A stretch of DNA of 64,000 nt from Endomychus coccineus (lineage: Eukaryota; Arthropoda; Insecta; Coleoptera; Endomychidae), in assembly GCA_958510875.1 (NCBI GenBank), contig OY294068.1, positions 29,306,297-29,370,296 on the forward strand, given 5' to 3'. Of this stretch, positions 46,901 to 57,194 are shown piece by piece. Made by a program: the position numbers and the translations under genes. The notes beneath the pieces are model-generated. The model saw nothing but the letters and a program-made list of their open reading frames with translations. It made no database searches and was not told the DNA's origin. Within the stretch, counting starts at the first letter, position 1; every line of letters starts with the position of its first letter.

Positions 46901-49900
46901 TACACGCCCATTCAAAACTTTCATAAAAACACATCCAATTTATATCAGTCAGACGAGGGCAAAGTAAAAAGTTCCTGTAAAATAAAAAAGATGGCGCCAC
47001 AATCGAAAATCCCATGTGACATTTGTGATGTATCATCTTTAACTAGAACGCCTAAAAATTTTCAGACTGATTCATTCAGTTCTGTTTTGACAATCATCGA
47101 AAGCAAGCAACCTTACAGATTTTTGCAAACATGGAAATAAGTGATTGAACATTATTTTTTGCGTGAAAAAAACATTACGCAAAGCATCGCTTGTTAAACA
47201 TTATGGGGATTTTTCACCATCGATTGGAACGATTCACAAGTGGTTTACTGATTTTGGTTGTAGTAGTATGACCACAAAGAACGCTGAACGTTCTGGTCGT
47301 CCAATTGAGGTTAAAGTGCACGAGATTGCTATGGGCATCTCATCCGAACGGATACGGAACATTTGGCATAAATTTTTGAATATGAGAAAGCTATCTGCCT
47401 AGATGGGTACCGCATTTGCTCTCTGTTGACAACAAGCGCGACCGTGTGATAACTTCAAAGGAGAGTTTGGCGATGTGCAAGCACGATAAGAAAGACCTTT
47501 TGCGCCGTTTAGTAACCATGGATGAAACATGGATCCATCACAACACACCAGAGACCAAAGAATAGTCGAAACAATGGACTTGTTCTGGCGAATCACAGCC
47601 GAAAAAGGCCAAAGTGGGTTTATCGGCCAACAAAGTCATGGCGACAGTTTTTTTGGGATGCACACGGTATCGTTCATATCGATTACCTTGAAAAGAGCAA
47701 AACGATCACCGGTGTATATTATTCAGAACTGTTGGATCGATTCAACGCCGATTTGAAGCGAAAGCGGTCGCATTTAGCAAAGAAACTTAGTGCTCCTCCA
47801 CCATGACAAGAAGAAACTATAATAAATATTGAAATAGCTGATACAGAGCTATGCGGAATAAATCTGTATTATACAGGATGATTTTTTGCGGGTTCCAGTT
47901 ACACGTTTTAGAGAAACTACCTACATCTAATTAAAATTTGAAAGTATGTGGTATGAGATTTTCGGATACGCATTCAGACACTTCCGGCTATACTTGAAGT
48001 AACTATAACTTCTATTAAATAGAACACTATATGTTTTGCTTCGTTATACTGCGTGCTTTACGAGACATGGCAATTTTTATAACGAAACAGGTTCCTGTAG
48101 TATTTTATTACTTTTTTATAATTGTGTATTTGAATTCAACTTTCATATTGTTTGGATAAAGTTATTATTTAGGTACAGAGTGATTCAAAACGCATATGTA
48201 AAGGTTACTCAATTTTTAATATGGATCAGCCTGTATATTATAACGAAGTTATAATATACAGATGTTTTGCAATTCTTTTTTATTAACCGTTTCCTATACC
48301 TATACTGAACAGTTTTTGAAATATTCAGTTTTCAAAGTACCGATTATGGATTTGTATCATGTTTGTTGTAGAGTACCATGGAAACCTCAACACTCAAATC
48401 TCAGTTTCACAATAATTAGTAAATCAAAATGAATGCTCGGAATATTTTAGATCTACTGAGCATATCCTGCGCTCATATTTCAATTCTGTCTAGTTTCTCT
48501 AAAAACGTCTAATTGGAACTCAATTAATCATCCGGTATATATAGGGTGTAACAAAAAAGCAGGTCAACCTATACCCATACCTTTGTATCTGTTTGATAAT
48601 GGCACTTCGATGTTGAAACTGTAGTAACGTTTCCATATCATTATAAAAGTGATATAAAAACAAAGTAATTGTTCTTGCATTTAATCATGGACAATCAATG
48701 TTATTGAATTCTGGATTTAATGAATTTCCCTCAGTGTCAACATGAAGTTATCATAACTTGAAAATTACCAAACAGGTATAGGAAACAACGATGCGGGATT
48801 TAATTCGCATTCATTTAGAGAAAAAAATTGGCACTGAGTTCTGAGTACTTGAACTTCCACAAATGTTTCCTTAACTTTCAAGGATTTTTTTATTGTTTTT
48901 ACCCAATAATAAATACACCAAAAGAAAGATCCATGTTTTCCCTTCCTGATTATCGAACACTATTTAGTAATAATCAAAAATGACAGTTATTCATTTTCAA
49001 AGAGGGAGATGCAAACTCAAAAATCTAAATATTTCGAAAACGGCTAGACTTAGACATAGGGAAAGCTGATGAAAATCATTTCGAAAAACCATGAGGAATA
49101 TGAAATGTAACTTTCCGTTTGAAATATCGAAGCTGGTGTGCACTTCCGGTATAACCAGAAGTTCGGCCATCTTGAAAATATTCTCATTGATCAACAAATA
49201 TTCCTTTACAAATTTTCAGATTGGTATCAGCATTAGAATCAACACACTTTTAATGTGCGTTTTTGACGGAACAAATTGTATATAAATTTATTATTATTCG
49301 TCCTTTCTGATTTTACATTCTTAATCGTAGTCAAATATTGATTCTTACCTGCCAATTTCAATACTGCAAACAGTTTGCCCCCAAATAAGACAACTGCGAA
49401 TATGGTTCCCAAAACAAGAATGACTTTAACTTTTATCGCTAAGAATATTAAGTATGTGAAAATTCCTCCTCCATCTGAAACAAGAATATCTATTACTACC
49501 ACTAAATTTTACATTATCTTCCAACTAATTCTTAACATTATTTCGCATTGGGAAATTAATCTTTCATCAGTGGTTACTTCTAATCAGTAACGGCAAGTTT
49601 GTGAAGTCACTGGTTTAAATCAAAGCTTAACCTATACATTCCGAACGGTCGGAAAATTATCCTTCGATCTTTTATAGTTAAATTTAAATACACTTACACA
49701 ATAAATGATGATGTCCATAGTAATCGCCATGGTGGTGATGATGGGGTTTTCTTTTACCACATTTATCATCACATTTACAATAACATATGGCGAAGAGAGT
49801 AACAAAAACCACCAGTAGTTTCCACATTTTGCAACTACAAACTCGAGTCTGGCGACGGAGGAACATGCATTTTCTATTTCAATAGTTTATATATAGCCAC

Positions 49901-52900
49901 AAGCGTTTCCTCCTAATATTTATCTAAGTTATTAACAGGTCATAATGTTACACTTTTAATTTCTTCAAGAATTAACTGTATCAATATTATAGACGGAAGT
50001 ATGTCAACGAAATTTGTATTTGTTTTGATGTTAGCGAGCTTTAATATGTCACAACTTTCATGAAGGTCTTTAAACAAAAGTAATTTCTCTTCTCATGGTA
50101 ACTATGAAAGCAGATTGACATTTGTTAGAAATTTTTTCCCGATACAACATTTCTATAGATTTTTCAACCCACCATAACGTTCTAAATTTTATGAATTATT
50201 CAAACTCCTCGACGAATTCAGCTTGTAAACATTGATGATTCAGAATTATCATCCCATTTTTCGCTCCAAACCATCAATAAATTAATGTGAAAATCAAACG
50301 GATAAAACTTTCAAACAACGAAACTATAACTGACCCTAAAGCATACCTAATAGATCACAGTTAGGTAAAGAATTAGGATTTGAATAAAAGTCTCTCAAAA
50401 TTTGAAAGAAAATAGAAAGTCAATGAAAAATCAAAATTGTAGCAAAGCTGCATCTAACTATCAATTAGAATTCATTCAGATATCAAACAAGTTGCTAAAA
50501 TTCAAGCTGGTTCTAAGAACACCCATGGACGTAAATAGAAATAGGATATTCTTTGTTGTGTTATTACGGATAAGTCAAGTATATGAGTTCATTCCTTAGT
50601 ACGACCGTCCCATCATCAATTAATACAGTTTGTCTTTTAAATCTGTGGGACGGAAAAGAACTGTATTGTCTCTGAATCCTTGTCAAGGAAGGGTCATTAT
50701 AATTTGTCATATATCGACAAAGTCGAAGAGGTTCCTCGTAATTTCAATAGGAAATCATAAATTAAGAAGTTAACAGAAATGGTTCTAAAGAAAACAAGTG
50801 CTTTACAGTATATTGGTAGTTAAGACATATGTTTATGATCTTATTTGAAACGGCAAGTGAATCACTTGCTATGGTTCAAACAAGGCTGGTTAGCTTGAAT
50901 TTTTGCAACTTGTTTGATATCAGATTGAATTCTAATTGATAATTAATAAGGCAGCTTTGCTACAATATATCTACACGAGACAACCAAGTTGAGGAAATGA
51001 AATAACTTGATAAGTAACAGCGCGGAGAATATACAAAATAACAACTGAAATTCTTCAGCATAAGTATTAAATACCCAATATTCAACCTTTCAGAATCGTA
51101 TGTGATACAAACATAAGGGAGATAGTGCTAGCAAATGAAAAATAATGTCTCGGTATAATTATAGGCAGGCTTATAACATGGGATAAACATATAAAAAAAT
51201 AAGGAGATGACTATCCAAATTTGGATATATGGAAATATCTAAATGTTTTTGTTTTCAATACACGACTTCCCAATGCCATTTTAGCCTGTGGCAATATCAT
51301 GAACTTATTTTCGATTCCAGAAACAAATCCTTACAACTGTTGTGCGTGGAATATGTTGGGAATCCTTAAAGAAAGAATGGGATTGATGTTAGGGGCCCAA
51401 GAGGCATATCACAATGCCCTCAAGTTATCTTCGAGCAGATACAAAGACTTGGCACGGATCAATTATGGACGAATTCTGACCAAACTCAGGAAATATAAAG
51501 AAGCGATAAAAATTTGTAGTGACGTAGAAGAAAGTTCATTCAACAGTGGTATTTGGTATTCCTTAGCTTTATATAAAGGTAATAATAAATATTTCGTGTG
51601 CATCAATGTAAACTGTGGTATACGTATTTTTATTTAGATGGACAATACCAAGAAGCTTCCAGCATTTATATGGCCATTGCAAAATTTTTGGCTAAAGACA
51701 AATTTTCTATTGGTGACGTTATAGCTTGCATGTCTATTATTACTTACGTGCAAGGAGATCCTGAAGCTGCCAAACAGTCTATTATTGACAGGTAACAACA
51801 CAATTTAAATTCAACTCCTTGAGGAGCAAATGCACAATATACACAGGCGGTCATGTATTTGGAATAGTAGGAATACCTTTCTAAAAACAAATTAAATCAC
51901 AAAATGGTTTGAATAAACATTGTTTGACTAATTTTTGACATATTTGTGAAACCTTAAAATTTTTCTACTGCTTAAATTGTCACTTTTGTAACAATCAACT
52001 TTGTTTTTCAAATGGGAACCTACATTTTTGATTTGATTTTTGGAATGTACGGATTAGTCTGCAATGCGAATCATCATGTTTTTGTATACTTTGACTACAC
52101 GAGAGGAAAACCTACAATGTACGAGGATCATCGTGTGAGCCAGCGGTGGAACGATGGAAGAGATCTTTTTTGTTGAAGGTATGAAGATTATAGGCATAAG
52201 GAGAAATTAAAAATTCTTATATCAGGTGAAGGTGAAGGAAATCTTTTATGGGGAGGTTATGAGCCCTTGGGCCTCATGGTCTACTGTGAAAGTCGCCATT
52301 CCAGGCATACTCACTAAAAGCTTCACCGCCTTTGTAGGCTTGTCTGGCTATTATCTCCGGTAACACTTAGGCCTGCTGGCCCATTGTATCTCGCCTATGT
52401 TTTGTTTCTTTACGGTTTCCACTCGAGTATTTTTGTACCTTGTACGAGTTTATACAAGTCCTTTACTGGGTGTGAACTGTATAATTTTGGTTCGTCGTTA
52501 GGCTTTCTAAAAATTGACTGTCTTTTGCGATCCAGTGCCTCGCATTTATACAGTATGTGTGTCACTGCTTCTGTATCCTTACCGCAAAGTCTGCATGTGA
52601 GGTCGCCACTGTACAGTCCCATTTTGTTTAGGTGGTCTTTTATTGGCGCAGGGCCAGTCATGAGCCCTGTTACGACTTTATTTTCCCTATTTAGTGCTAA
52701 TAGGTCTGTCGTTCTTTTGTTACACGGGGCTTTGATGTATTTCTTTCCATGTTCCTTGGATTTTTTCCCAGTACTCTTCGTGATTTTCCATGATCCAGTC
52801 TTCTACATACCTTCGTGCTGTACTTTTTGGTACCCTCGTGGTCTGTTCTGGATCTGGAGCGTTCTCCGACCCTCTTGTTGCAAGTTCGTCGCCTATTTCA

Positions 52901-55900
52901 TTGCCTGTCGTTCCCTGGTATCCCAGCATCCAGATCAGCTTAATGCGATTCCGGTCTGCCAGTATTTCAAGTTCGTTACATGTCCATACCAGAAGGGATG
53001 CCACTTCCTGACTTCTCATTGCCTTAAGTGCAGCCTGACTATCTGTCAATATGTGGATCTGCTCATCTTCGATGGCTCTCCGATTGTTTTCCTTCACACA
53101 TTGGAGGATTGCTTATACCTCTACTTGGAAGACAGATATGTGTTTACCCAATGAATAGCTAAAGCCAGTCTTCGGGTTTCTTGAGTATACTCCTGCACCT
53201 GCCCCTTTTTCAGTCTTAGACCCGTCTGTATACCAGATCTTTCCCTGTAGAATGTTGCCCGGGTTTGTATGTTCCCATTCAGTCCTTTGTGGTATTGATA
53301 CCCTGAATGTGTTGTTGAAAGAGTATCGCTTTGGAATGTGATCTGTTCTCATGCCTAACACGTCCCTGTTCGCGATTTTCACGATACTCATGTGTCCTGG
53401 CCCAATGTGAACATTCTCCAGTGTATTTTGTATTCTGAAGGCACCAAGCCTTGCCTCTCCTCGGATTACCAATTAGAGGAGAGTTAACCCCGCAGTGTCT
53501 CCATTGCTGCAGTGGACATAGATTTCATGGCCCCTGTGATCCCAAGACATGCAAGTCTCTGATCCTTGATTAGTCTTGCCGTGGTCCCTGTTTGTTTTGT
53601 TTTAGGCCACCATAACAAAGAGGCGTATGTCATTGTGGGCTTAAGTTGTACAACCAGTAGAGCATGTTCGGTTGCTCCATAAATTAAAAAATAAAAATGT
53701 TCAAAATAATGATGAGAGCCCCCTAGTTATCTAAATTATTTGGCCGCTCTTTGTGTGCTCTGTTGTCAGGCGGCGGATCCTGGCTACTATTTCTTCCTAC
53801 CGTCCATTGTATCCATCTCCGAGGCCAATTTCAATATTGATTATAGTTGGTATTCTATCCTATCACTCATATTGACCAAGGTCGTGTGTAAGTATATGGA
53901 TGAAATTTTTCTTCTGACAATTCTGCCAACTGAAATGTCATAATCTTCGGTCAATTAGTTTACCATTTTCAGGTGACCGAACTGGGGAGCCCGTTTCTAA
54001 TTAACATACAACTAAAAAACTATGTTTGACGGTCTAAAAAGTATCCAATATCAATACGGATAAAATAAAAGTTGAAAATAAATGTTGCCCAGGTTGATGA
54101 AGTCCTCCATATTCATGCTCGGTATAATCACCAACAGCATGGGACGATCATGTGAGGTTCATTGCGAAAAGTACTCTTCAGTAACTTGGTTTTCTATTCC
54201 GTGCCAAGGGCTTTGTTACACCTCACCAGCTCCTCATAATCTACATCTACCGCAGTAATTCAACCTGCCCTGGAGTACTCTTCACATGTTTGGAGTCAGC
54301 TCCAAAGCATACGCTGAAGCCTTAGATTTTATTCAGAAGAAAGCTATTGGTCTGGTTGGTGATGTCACACAATTCAAAGACCTCTCTATAACATCGTAGA
54401 ATTGTGAAATCCTGGGCGTCTCTCTTGACTATAGATATTTCCATGGTCGGTGCTCATCATTTGTTATTCGACCACTTGGACGATCTCAAACTGGTCACTC
54501 ATTCATTGTCAAGCTCGAGACCTGCCGAACTCCTTTCTATCAGACTTCATTTTTAGTGAAGAAGAAAAAGTCCAATGCATATCTCCTCTTCCAACTTTTC
54601 AACACAGGCTCACACGATTTTATATGAACATTATACTCTCCTGTAGTCAAAATATAAAAAAGGTGATGCCTGCACTAAACGTTTTTAGAAACTACACTAA
54701 AATTTACAAAAAGTGACAATATAAGCAGCCGAAAAAATTTCAAGGTCACACAAATGTCAAAAAATTTGTCTTACTCGAAACATTTTATGATTTAATTTGT
54801 TTTTAAAATGTATTCTCAATATTCCAAATTTATGCCTGACCCCTCTATATTGTCGTTATAATTGAAATTAACTAAAAACAAATACATGTTCCAGCTTTAC
54901 CCAACGGCTACCTACTGCTCGTGTTATGTACGCTTTAATTGCGTTAGGAGTTCTGCAAAAAGATGCCCCTTTAGTATCATTAACATTGAAACAAGTGGAG
55001 GTTTTAGAAGATGTGACAAATAGTTTGGAAAGCTTTATAACTCTATTATCCTACGTACATATACTCCAGGTAACACATTTCTTCAATGTTTTTAAGAGAC
55101 TAAAACTTTGAAACTTGAACATTGGCAACTTGATAATATTCAGTTTTATGATGAATTGGTTCATTGATCAGATTAATTAATTTCTTTTCAGGGTGATCAT
55201 CTGAAAGCGATACGTAAAGTAAGCGAATTGATCCATTTACTTCCTGATAAGTCCTGTTTATGGCTAACATTGGCTCTAACCTTATTACATTCGATAAGTC
55301 ATGTGAAATCGTCGCATATTTCTTCAGGAACGGCTGCAGTTAAAGCTGCTCAACTGGCGCTAAAACTAAAGGAACCAAAAACCAATCATGCTGAAACTGC
55401 AAAGGTATGGCATCCAAGTGTAAATATATCCACGATAGAAATTTACCAAGTTTCAAAAACTTTGATCAACGTGTGTTTTGCCGTAATTTCATTCACTGGG
55501 AAGGCGAACTTTCTTAGTTGTCAATTTTCAAAGCATTCAAAACAAACAAAAATCGTACGTCGACAAATTTCTTGAAACAATTCTTATTTGGATAATAGCA
55601 TAACCTCTTTTTAACAGTTCGTAAATTTATCACAAATTAACGAGGCTGCTGGATTAGAAATAAATAAGAAAAAGATTATCTGGATTAGTAAATATGTTTA
55701 TTATTGTTTCAGATATTGTGTACTATTGCAGCCGCATCATTAATAGTGAATGATCATAAAACCGCGTTAATATCTGCTCAGAAAGCTCTACATTGTTCTC
55801 CTGGGTCTGAAGAATGTTGGATTGTTCTTGCAGCCGCTTTAGAAGTTGATCCGAAAAAGAAAAATTTGCAAAGTAGTTTTATCAAAGTTCTGGACTCGAA

Positions 55901-55943
55901 TTCACATATGGAGGGAAAAGTACAACTAACTAAGATATTTTAA
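25931..55943 (+). CDS. SKIC3: Superkiller complex subunit 3 (TTC37/Ski3), 19 exons
   Basis: Exons: 25931-26014, 26860-27092, 27177-27375, 30863-31220, 31607-31842, 34563-34844, 34892-35068, 36084-36244, 36571-36706, 37793-37977, 41429-41611, 41669-41883, 41937-42124, 44135-44342, 51321-51578, 51638-51791, 54895-55069, 55192-55404, 55713-55943. They total 3876 nt (1291 residues plus stop) with phase kept at every junction. The protein is a chain of TPR repeats. Diagnostic family blocks include LLAWNGLANYYEKLN (exon 2), CWESLADAYLARGAYTSALK (exon 9), LSCLWKLLGDSC (exon 11), NYALAQHAFIKAVIADHNSA and AWCNLGVIY (exon 13) and AMDLFRHSTQLGVHQQGALG (exon 14). SKIC3 is the scaffold of the SKI helicase complex that feeds mRNA to the cytoplasmic exosome. 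It is shorter than the human protein (about 1560) mainly in the C-terminal half. Introns 3, 5, 10, 13, 14 and 16 are swollen by transposons, and intron 14 hosts a whole antisense gene. Confidence 0.93.
27413..28347. repeat. Fold-back element in SKIC3 intron 3
   Basis: The ends agtccagtcaa (27413) and ttgactggact (to 28347) are inverted copies. The mirror continues with agttctacaaaatga-type blocks (27457-27470 against 28300-28315). The outer arms are clear for ~80-100 bp and the interior is more diverged. No coding content. Confidence 0.65.
29000..29332. mobile_element. hAT-type MITE in SKIC3 intron 3
   Basis: 333 bp with inverted termini CAGGGCCGGATTTAG and CTAAATCCGCCCCTG followed inward by GC-rich gggggcccgtgggc blocks. 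The flanks ACATTTAT and ACATCGAT are an eroded 8-bp duplication (6 of 8). No transposase. Confidence 0.7.
29618..30662. repeat. Fold-back element in SKIC3 intron 3, shares a motif with 1-2100 and 45.0-45.65 kb
   Basis: The left arm 29618-29760 (gattttatagtcgattg, aaagtgacgctgaaaacg, gtctaaagtttgtgctatt) is mirrored at 30530-30662 (aatagcgcaaactttagac, cgtattcagcgctac, aatcgaccataaaatcgc). The arm contains CACCATCGTATTCAGCG, close to ACACCATCGTGTTCAGCG of the other two elements, which suggests one extended family. The spacer is ~770 bp with weaker mirror pieces. Confidence 0.75.
31886..32959 (-). pseudogene. Tc1-like transposase, frameshifted, in SKIC3 intron 5
   Basis: A frame at 32959-32258 (about 233 residues) holds the C-terminal half of the DNA-binding region and the DDE domain: LFTDETRI (first Asp), CVFMDDNARPHRARR (second Asp) and SPDMNPIENMWDYI (Glu), i.e. 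DD34E as in Tc1 elements. It then shifts frame, and the C-terminus continues as RINPPQTADELVVAAVEEW to MLFQRGGGHTDY and TAG at 32110. The 5' part is cut off where family B repeat begins (~32965). The tail near 31888 (acgtcaaaagtcttggaccc) resembles a Tc1 terminus. Confidence 0.85.
32965..33180 (+). repeat. Dispersed repeat family B, copy 2
   Basis: Second copy of the ~210-bp module at 17640-17850, here without any Penelope coding sequence beside it. It directly abuts the truncated Tc1 transposase, so one insertion interrupted or captured the other. Confidence 0.75.
33072..33113 (+). ncRNA. Minimal type-I hammerhead ribozyme motif (family B, copy 2)
   Basis: Plus strand: stem I GTCTT (33072-33076) pairs perfectly with AAGAC (33109-33113). 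The core reads TTGATGA (33077-33083), i.e. the conserved first C is changed to T. Stem II GGTC-gtga-GACC (33085-33096) is perfect. GAAA (33097-33100), C, loop GTAC (33102-33105) and triplet GUA (33106-33108) give a 2-bp stem III with a palindromic loop. The core change would probably disable cleavage. Confidence 0.6.
33225..33655 (-). pseudogene. Second hAT (ZMYM1-like) fragment in SKIC3 intron 5
   Basis: On the minus strand the sequence starts at 33655 with CAGTGGCGGCTAGTAC, a hAT-like end. At ~33363-33230 it encodes KLIAQSYDGASVMSG and HAHYIHCYAHQFNLI, the core motif of ZMYM1-like hAT transposases (QSYDGAsvMSG...CYAH). Most of the element is missing. The terminus differs slightly from that at 7339, so this is a different subfamily. 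Confidence 0.75.
35370..35715 (+). repeat. tRNA-derived SINE in SKIC3 intron 7
   Basis: A B-box-like promoter element, GGTTCGAATCC, lies at 35462-35472 inside a tRNA-like arm (ctggtcgcgggttcgaatcctgcgac). After it comes ~240 bp of non-tRNA body (tgcggcaagatacaagccc, gattaagttcgggactc) ending in an A-rich tail (caaaacaaaaaaaa, ~35697-35712). A convincing A box and a full cloverleaf are absent, so this is a SINE rather than a tRNA gene. Confidence 0.55.
36707..37792. other. SKIC3 intron 9
   Basis: Apart from the THAP remnant at 37149-37226 nothing was recognised. The intron may hold a degraded P-like element around that remnant, but no termini were found. Confidence 0.4.
37149..37226 (+). pseudogene. 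Isolated THAP-domain start, P-like transposon remnant
   Basis: ATG followed by MLCPGCKGNYNNGPKVHMFG, the C-x2-4-C opening of a THAP domain (compare PGCxxNY...V.VF in P-type transposases), then a stop after 25 codons. Its sequence differs from the THAP start in the elements at 24.9 and 60.2 kb, so it is a different P-like lineage or a THAP gene fragment. Confidence 0.5.
38272..38437. repeat. Near-perfect ~80-bp palindrome with 2-nt spacer
   Basis: The sequence from tggaaatcgtttattt to tagatttttat is followed after 'tg' by ataaaaatcta and runs back to aaataaacgatttcca. Only a few mismatches or single-base indels are visible in ~80 bp per arm. Such palindromes are unstable, so its presence suggests recent origin. 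Confidence 0.9.
38910..41233 (+). mobile_element. Mariner-superfamily element with ~600-bp inverted repeats, broken transposase
   Basis: The termini CAGGGTGTCCTCGAACTGCG and its mirror (cgcagttcgaggacatcctg, ending 41233) are set in TA. The inverted repeats run 38910-39513 and 40629-41233, ~604 bp each. The transposase begins at ATG 39477 (MAQNFTNTEMVDMLLIYGL), has a short deletion or shift near 39600-39660, and continues in a second frame from ~39657 to 40189 (ILFTDEDTFTRCGLF, first Asp). It shifts again and ends at 40520 (FIHDGAPPHF second Asp, SPDLTPCDFFLWG third Asp). At least two frame breaks make it non-functional. The transposase matches the DDxD family that is common in beetles, ants and other insects. 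Confidence 0.88.
42590..43850 (-). mobile_element. LINE fragment, minus strand, in SKIC3 intron 13
   Basis: Read on the minus strand from ~43850: AYQAGLSSDTALHDLV-like RT, with frame breaks. From ~43501 come GHLCCGRVVDG and the connection region. From ~43102 to 42848 comes a degraded RNase H (HISVTLDAYCTVFQAEVYAI). The tail to 42590 (caccacgtatgatacagg, gcctgtgcctaggctctc) matches the LINE piece at 18.1-18.65 kb. R1/LOA-like, truncated at both sides. Confidence 0.75.
44343..45024. other. SKIC3 intron 14, first part
   Basis: This has a short AT-dinucleotide run (~44398-44416) and a small match to the LINE tail family (aaagagcctgtcaca, ~44608-44622). No gene is seen. Confidence 0.4.
45025..45650. 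repeat. Fold-back element in SKIC3 intron 14
   Basis: The left arm (gtccaggcattaagga, ccgaatttccgcgaggt, acgctgaacacgatggtgtag, aaatttggattaaccc) is mirrored at 45535-45650 (gggttaatccaaattt, ctacaccatcgtgttcagcg, cctcgcggaaattcgg, tccttaactgcctgaac). The inner part (45170-45530) shares long text with the element at 1-2100, e.g. atggtcatttttcg and ttttggcgccaaaatcg. Confidence 0.85.
46238..49827 (-). CDS. His-rich secreted or membrane protein, nested antisense in SKIC3 intron 14
   Basis: Five exons on the minus strand: 49827-49698, 49474-49349, 46861-46582, 46524-46393 and 46328-46238. They total 759 nt, 252 residues plus stop, with phase kept at every GT-AG junction. The start MWKLLVVFVTLFAICYCK is a clear signal peptide; the longer in-frame start to its left was rejected for that reason. 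A His-rich patch follows (PHHHHHGDYYGHHH), then one hydrophobic segment (IKVKVILVLGTIFAVVLFGG), a second His/Gly-rich stretch (HSFGGHGHVF) and a C-terminal domain with four cysteines (EDCKKQFVCGAELKR, EECKQLYPCEDQR) reminiscent of the insect DM4/DM12 pattern. The layout is known from uncharacterised insect proteins; the function is unknown. A cuticle or epithelial role is speculation. The mariner relic and MITE in its third intron do not touch exons. Confidence 0.75.
47110..47815 (+). pseudogene. Mariner transposase relic
   Basis: Plus-strand frames give an N-terminal HTH (KHYGDFSPSIGTIHKWFTDF, ERSGRPIEV) and part of the catalytic domain (LLRRLVTMDETWIHH with first Asp, VFWDAHGIVHIDYLEKSKTI, then LLHHDKKK with second Asp) in two or three shifted frames. 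The third catalytic region is absent. It lies in intron 2 of the nested gene. Confidence 0.8.
47873..48540. mobile_element. MITE-like element with ~50-bp inverted termini
   Basis: The termini begin tatacaggatgatt and end (mirrored) aatcatccggtata. The pairing continues through gttcca, acgttttagagaaac (left) and gtttctctaaaaacgt (right). The interior includes a small palindrome, tatattataacgaagttataatata (48234-48258). No coding content. Confidence 0.6.
49828..51320. other. SKIC3 intron 14, last part
   Basis: The promoter region of the nested minus-strand gene must lie at the left of this interval. A TATA-like ctatatataaac (minus strand, plus-strand positions ~49886-49896, about 60 bp upstream of the ATG) is present. 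Nothing else was recognised. Confidence 0.4.
52230..53700 (-). mobile_element. LINE fragment with RNase H domain, minus strand, in SKIC3 intron 16
   Basis: Read right to left: GKIWYTDGSKTEKGAGAGVY (first Asp of RNase H, ~53230), SVFQVEV (Glu) followed by a single in-frame stop, then QIHILTDSQAALKAM (second Asp) and GNEIGDELATRGS (third Asp). The C-terminal zinc-knuckle-like region reads LTCRLCGKDTEAVTHILYKC to ~52410. Except for the stop and a shift near 52700 it is fairly intact. The RT part is missing. Confidence 0.82.
54100..54715 (+). mobile_element. LINE 3' RT fragment in SKIC3 intron 16
   Basis: Plus-strand frames, several shifts: LEYSSHVWSQLQSIR-like text near 54265, ALDFIQKKAIGLVGDV, RYFHGRCSS and PLPTFQHRLTRFYM at the end. 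This is the post-RT region of Jockey/CR1-type LINEs. Similar text (cacaccagcagctcttc against cacctcaccagctcctc) links it to the LINE at 21.8-22.7 kb. Confidence 0.75.
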
Positions 55944-57194
55944 TCAAAGCATATAAGGTGCTGTTCATTACTATCGAAATTATTGTACCATCGTATGTGA
56001 GTTACATCAGTTTTAAATAATTACAGTATCGCAGGTAAAGAATTTTTGTAAATTATTCGAAATAAAATTACTTCTTTAATTATTGAAATTTTTCTATATT
56101 TAATCTGTTTGAATACAATCTAGATAGCGAAAATAGAAATAAAACATGCTTAAACAGGGTATTGAAATGATGAGTCACAAAGTTTACCAGTCTATCCATC
56201 GAAAAATAAGTTGACATGCGTAAGTTTATTTTTTTCAGAAAGGATTCAAAGTTCAGTTTTAGAAATATTTTTTTTTATCAACCCTGACCGTTTCAGTTAT
56301 TTTGAGAAAATTTGGTTCGAGTACTCTTAAAATAGATACCTATTATTTGACACTAGGAGCATTCGTCAAATTTTTGGACTGCTACCCAATTTTCTATGCC
56401 ACTGAGTATTTTTTCAATAAATTAAGGATTTCGTCCAATTATCGGAAACCTTGTGTCAGTAGGTCCGAACATGAGCTATTTGTCAGTTTATATCAAGAAC
56501 TCTGGTTTGATTTTCTTCGAAATAATTGAATTTTTCTGTAAAAACCCGCGACTACCCAATTTTCGGACCGGCAAATATCTTTGCAGAGGAAATTCGCTTG
56601 ACGTTAAACGGTAAAGCCCAGCTTACACACTTCTACTTTTTTATTATTATTTTGACTCGAGTGGCAACACTAGGTTATTAGGATTTTTATATGTACCTAT
56701 ATCATAAGGGCTCTGAAAACATGATTTTGTTGGACCAGTATATGTTGTCCGTAGATAACTCTACTCCGTATAATGAAATGTTCCGTGTTAGGTACCGAAA
56801 ACGCGATAAGAACGCCGCGAACGGAATGGAAGCCTACTAAACGATGCTTTGGAGGGAAATTCGAATGAAGTTACACAGCACAACTGCAAATTTTGTTTTC
56901 TAACAATTTAAGTAGGAAATGAATGGATAGTTTTTATTCAACAAAAGAGTTAACAGAAACATAAAATATACATATAAATACAATTAAACATCAAAAACAA
57001 TAGAAATGACTTAACACGCTGACTGCCAAGGTAATTTCCAGGATATCGGTATGAAAATAGGCTAATTTTTTTAATAAATTTTTTTGATGTTGCATTCTAC
57101 GTGTTAAAAAAGAAATACATATAATTACAATTGAATATCGAGACTAATTACAATGGATTAAAACAAAAATACATAAAATATACAAATTATGTTT
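55944..57194. other. SKIC3 downstream flank
   Basis: A polyadenylation-type AATAAA occurs ~115 bp after the SKIC3 stop (~56060). The rest is AT-rich with no gene or repeat pair seen. Frame 56302-56529 is not convincing. Confidence 0.4.

Noticed and set aside
52384..53154. 256-residue plus-strand frame
   Set aside because: It is the antisense of the LINE RNase H region on the minus strand, which has recognisable catalytic motifs.
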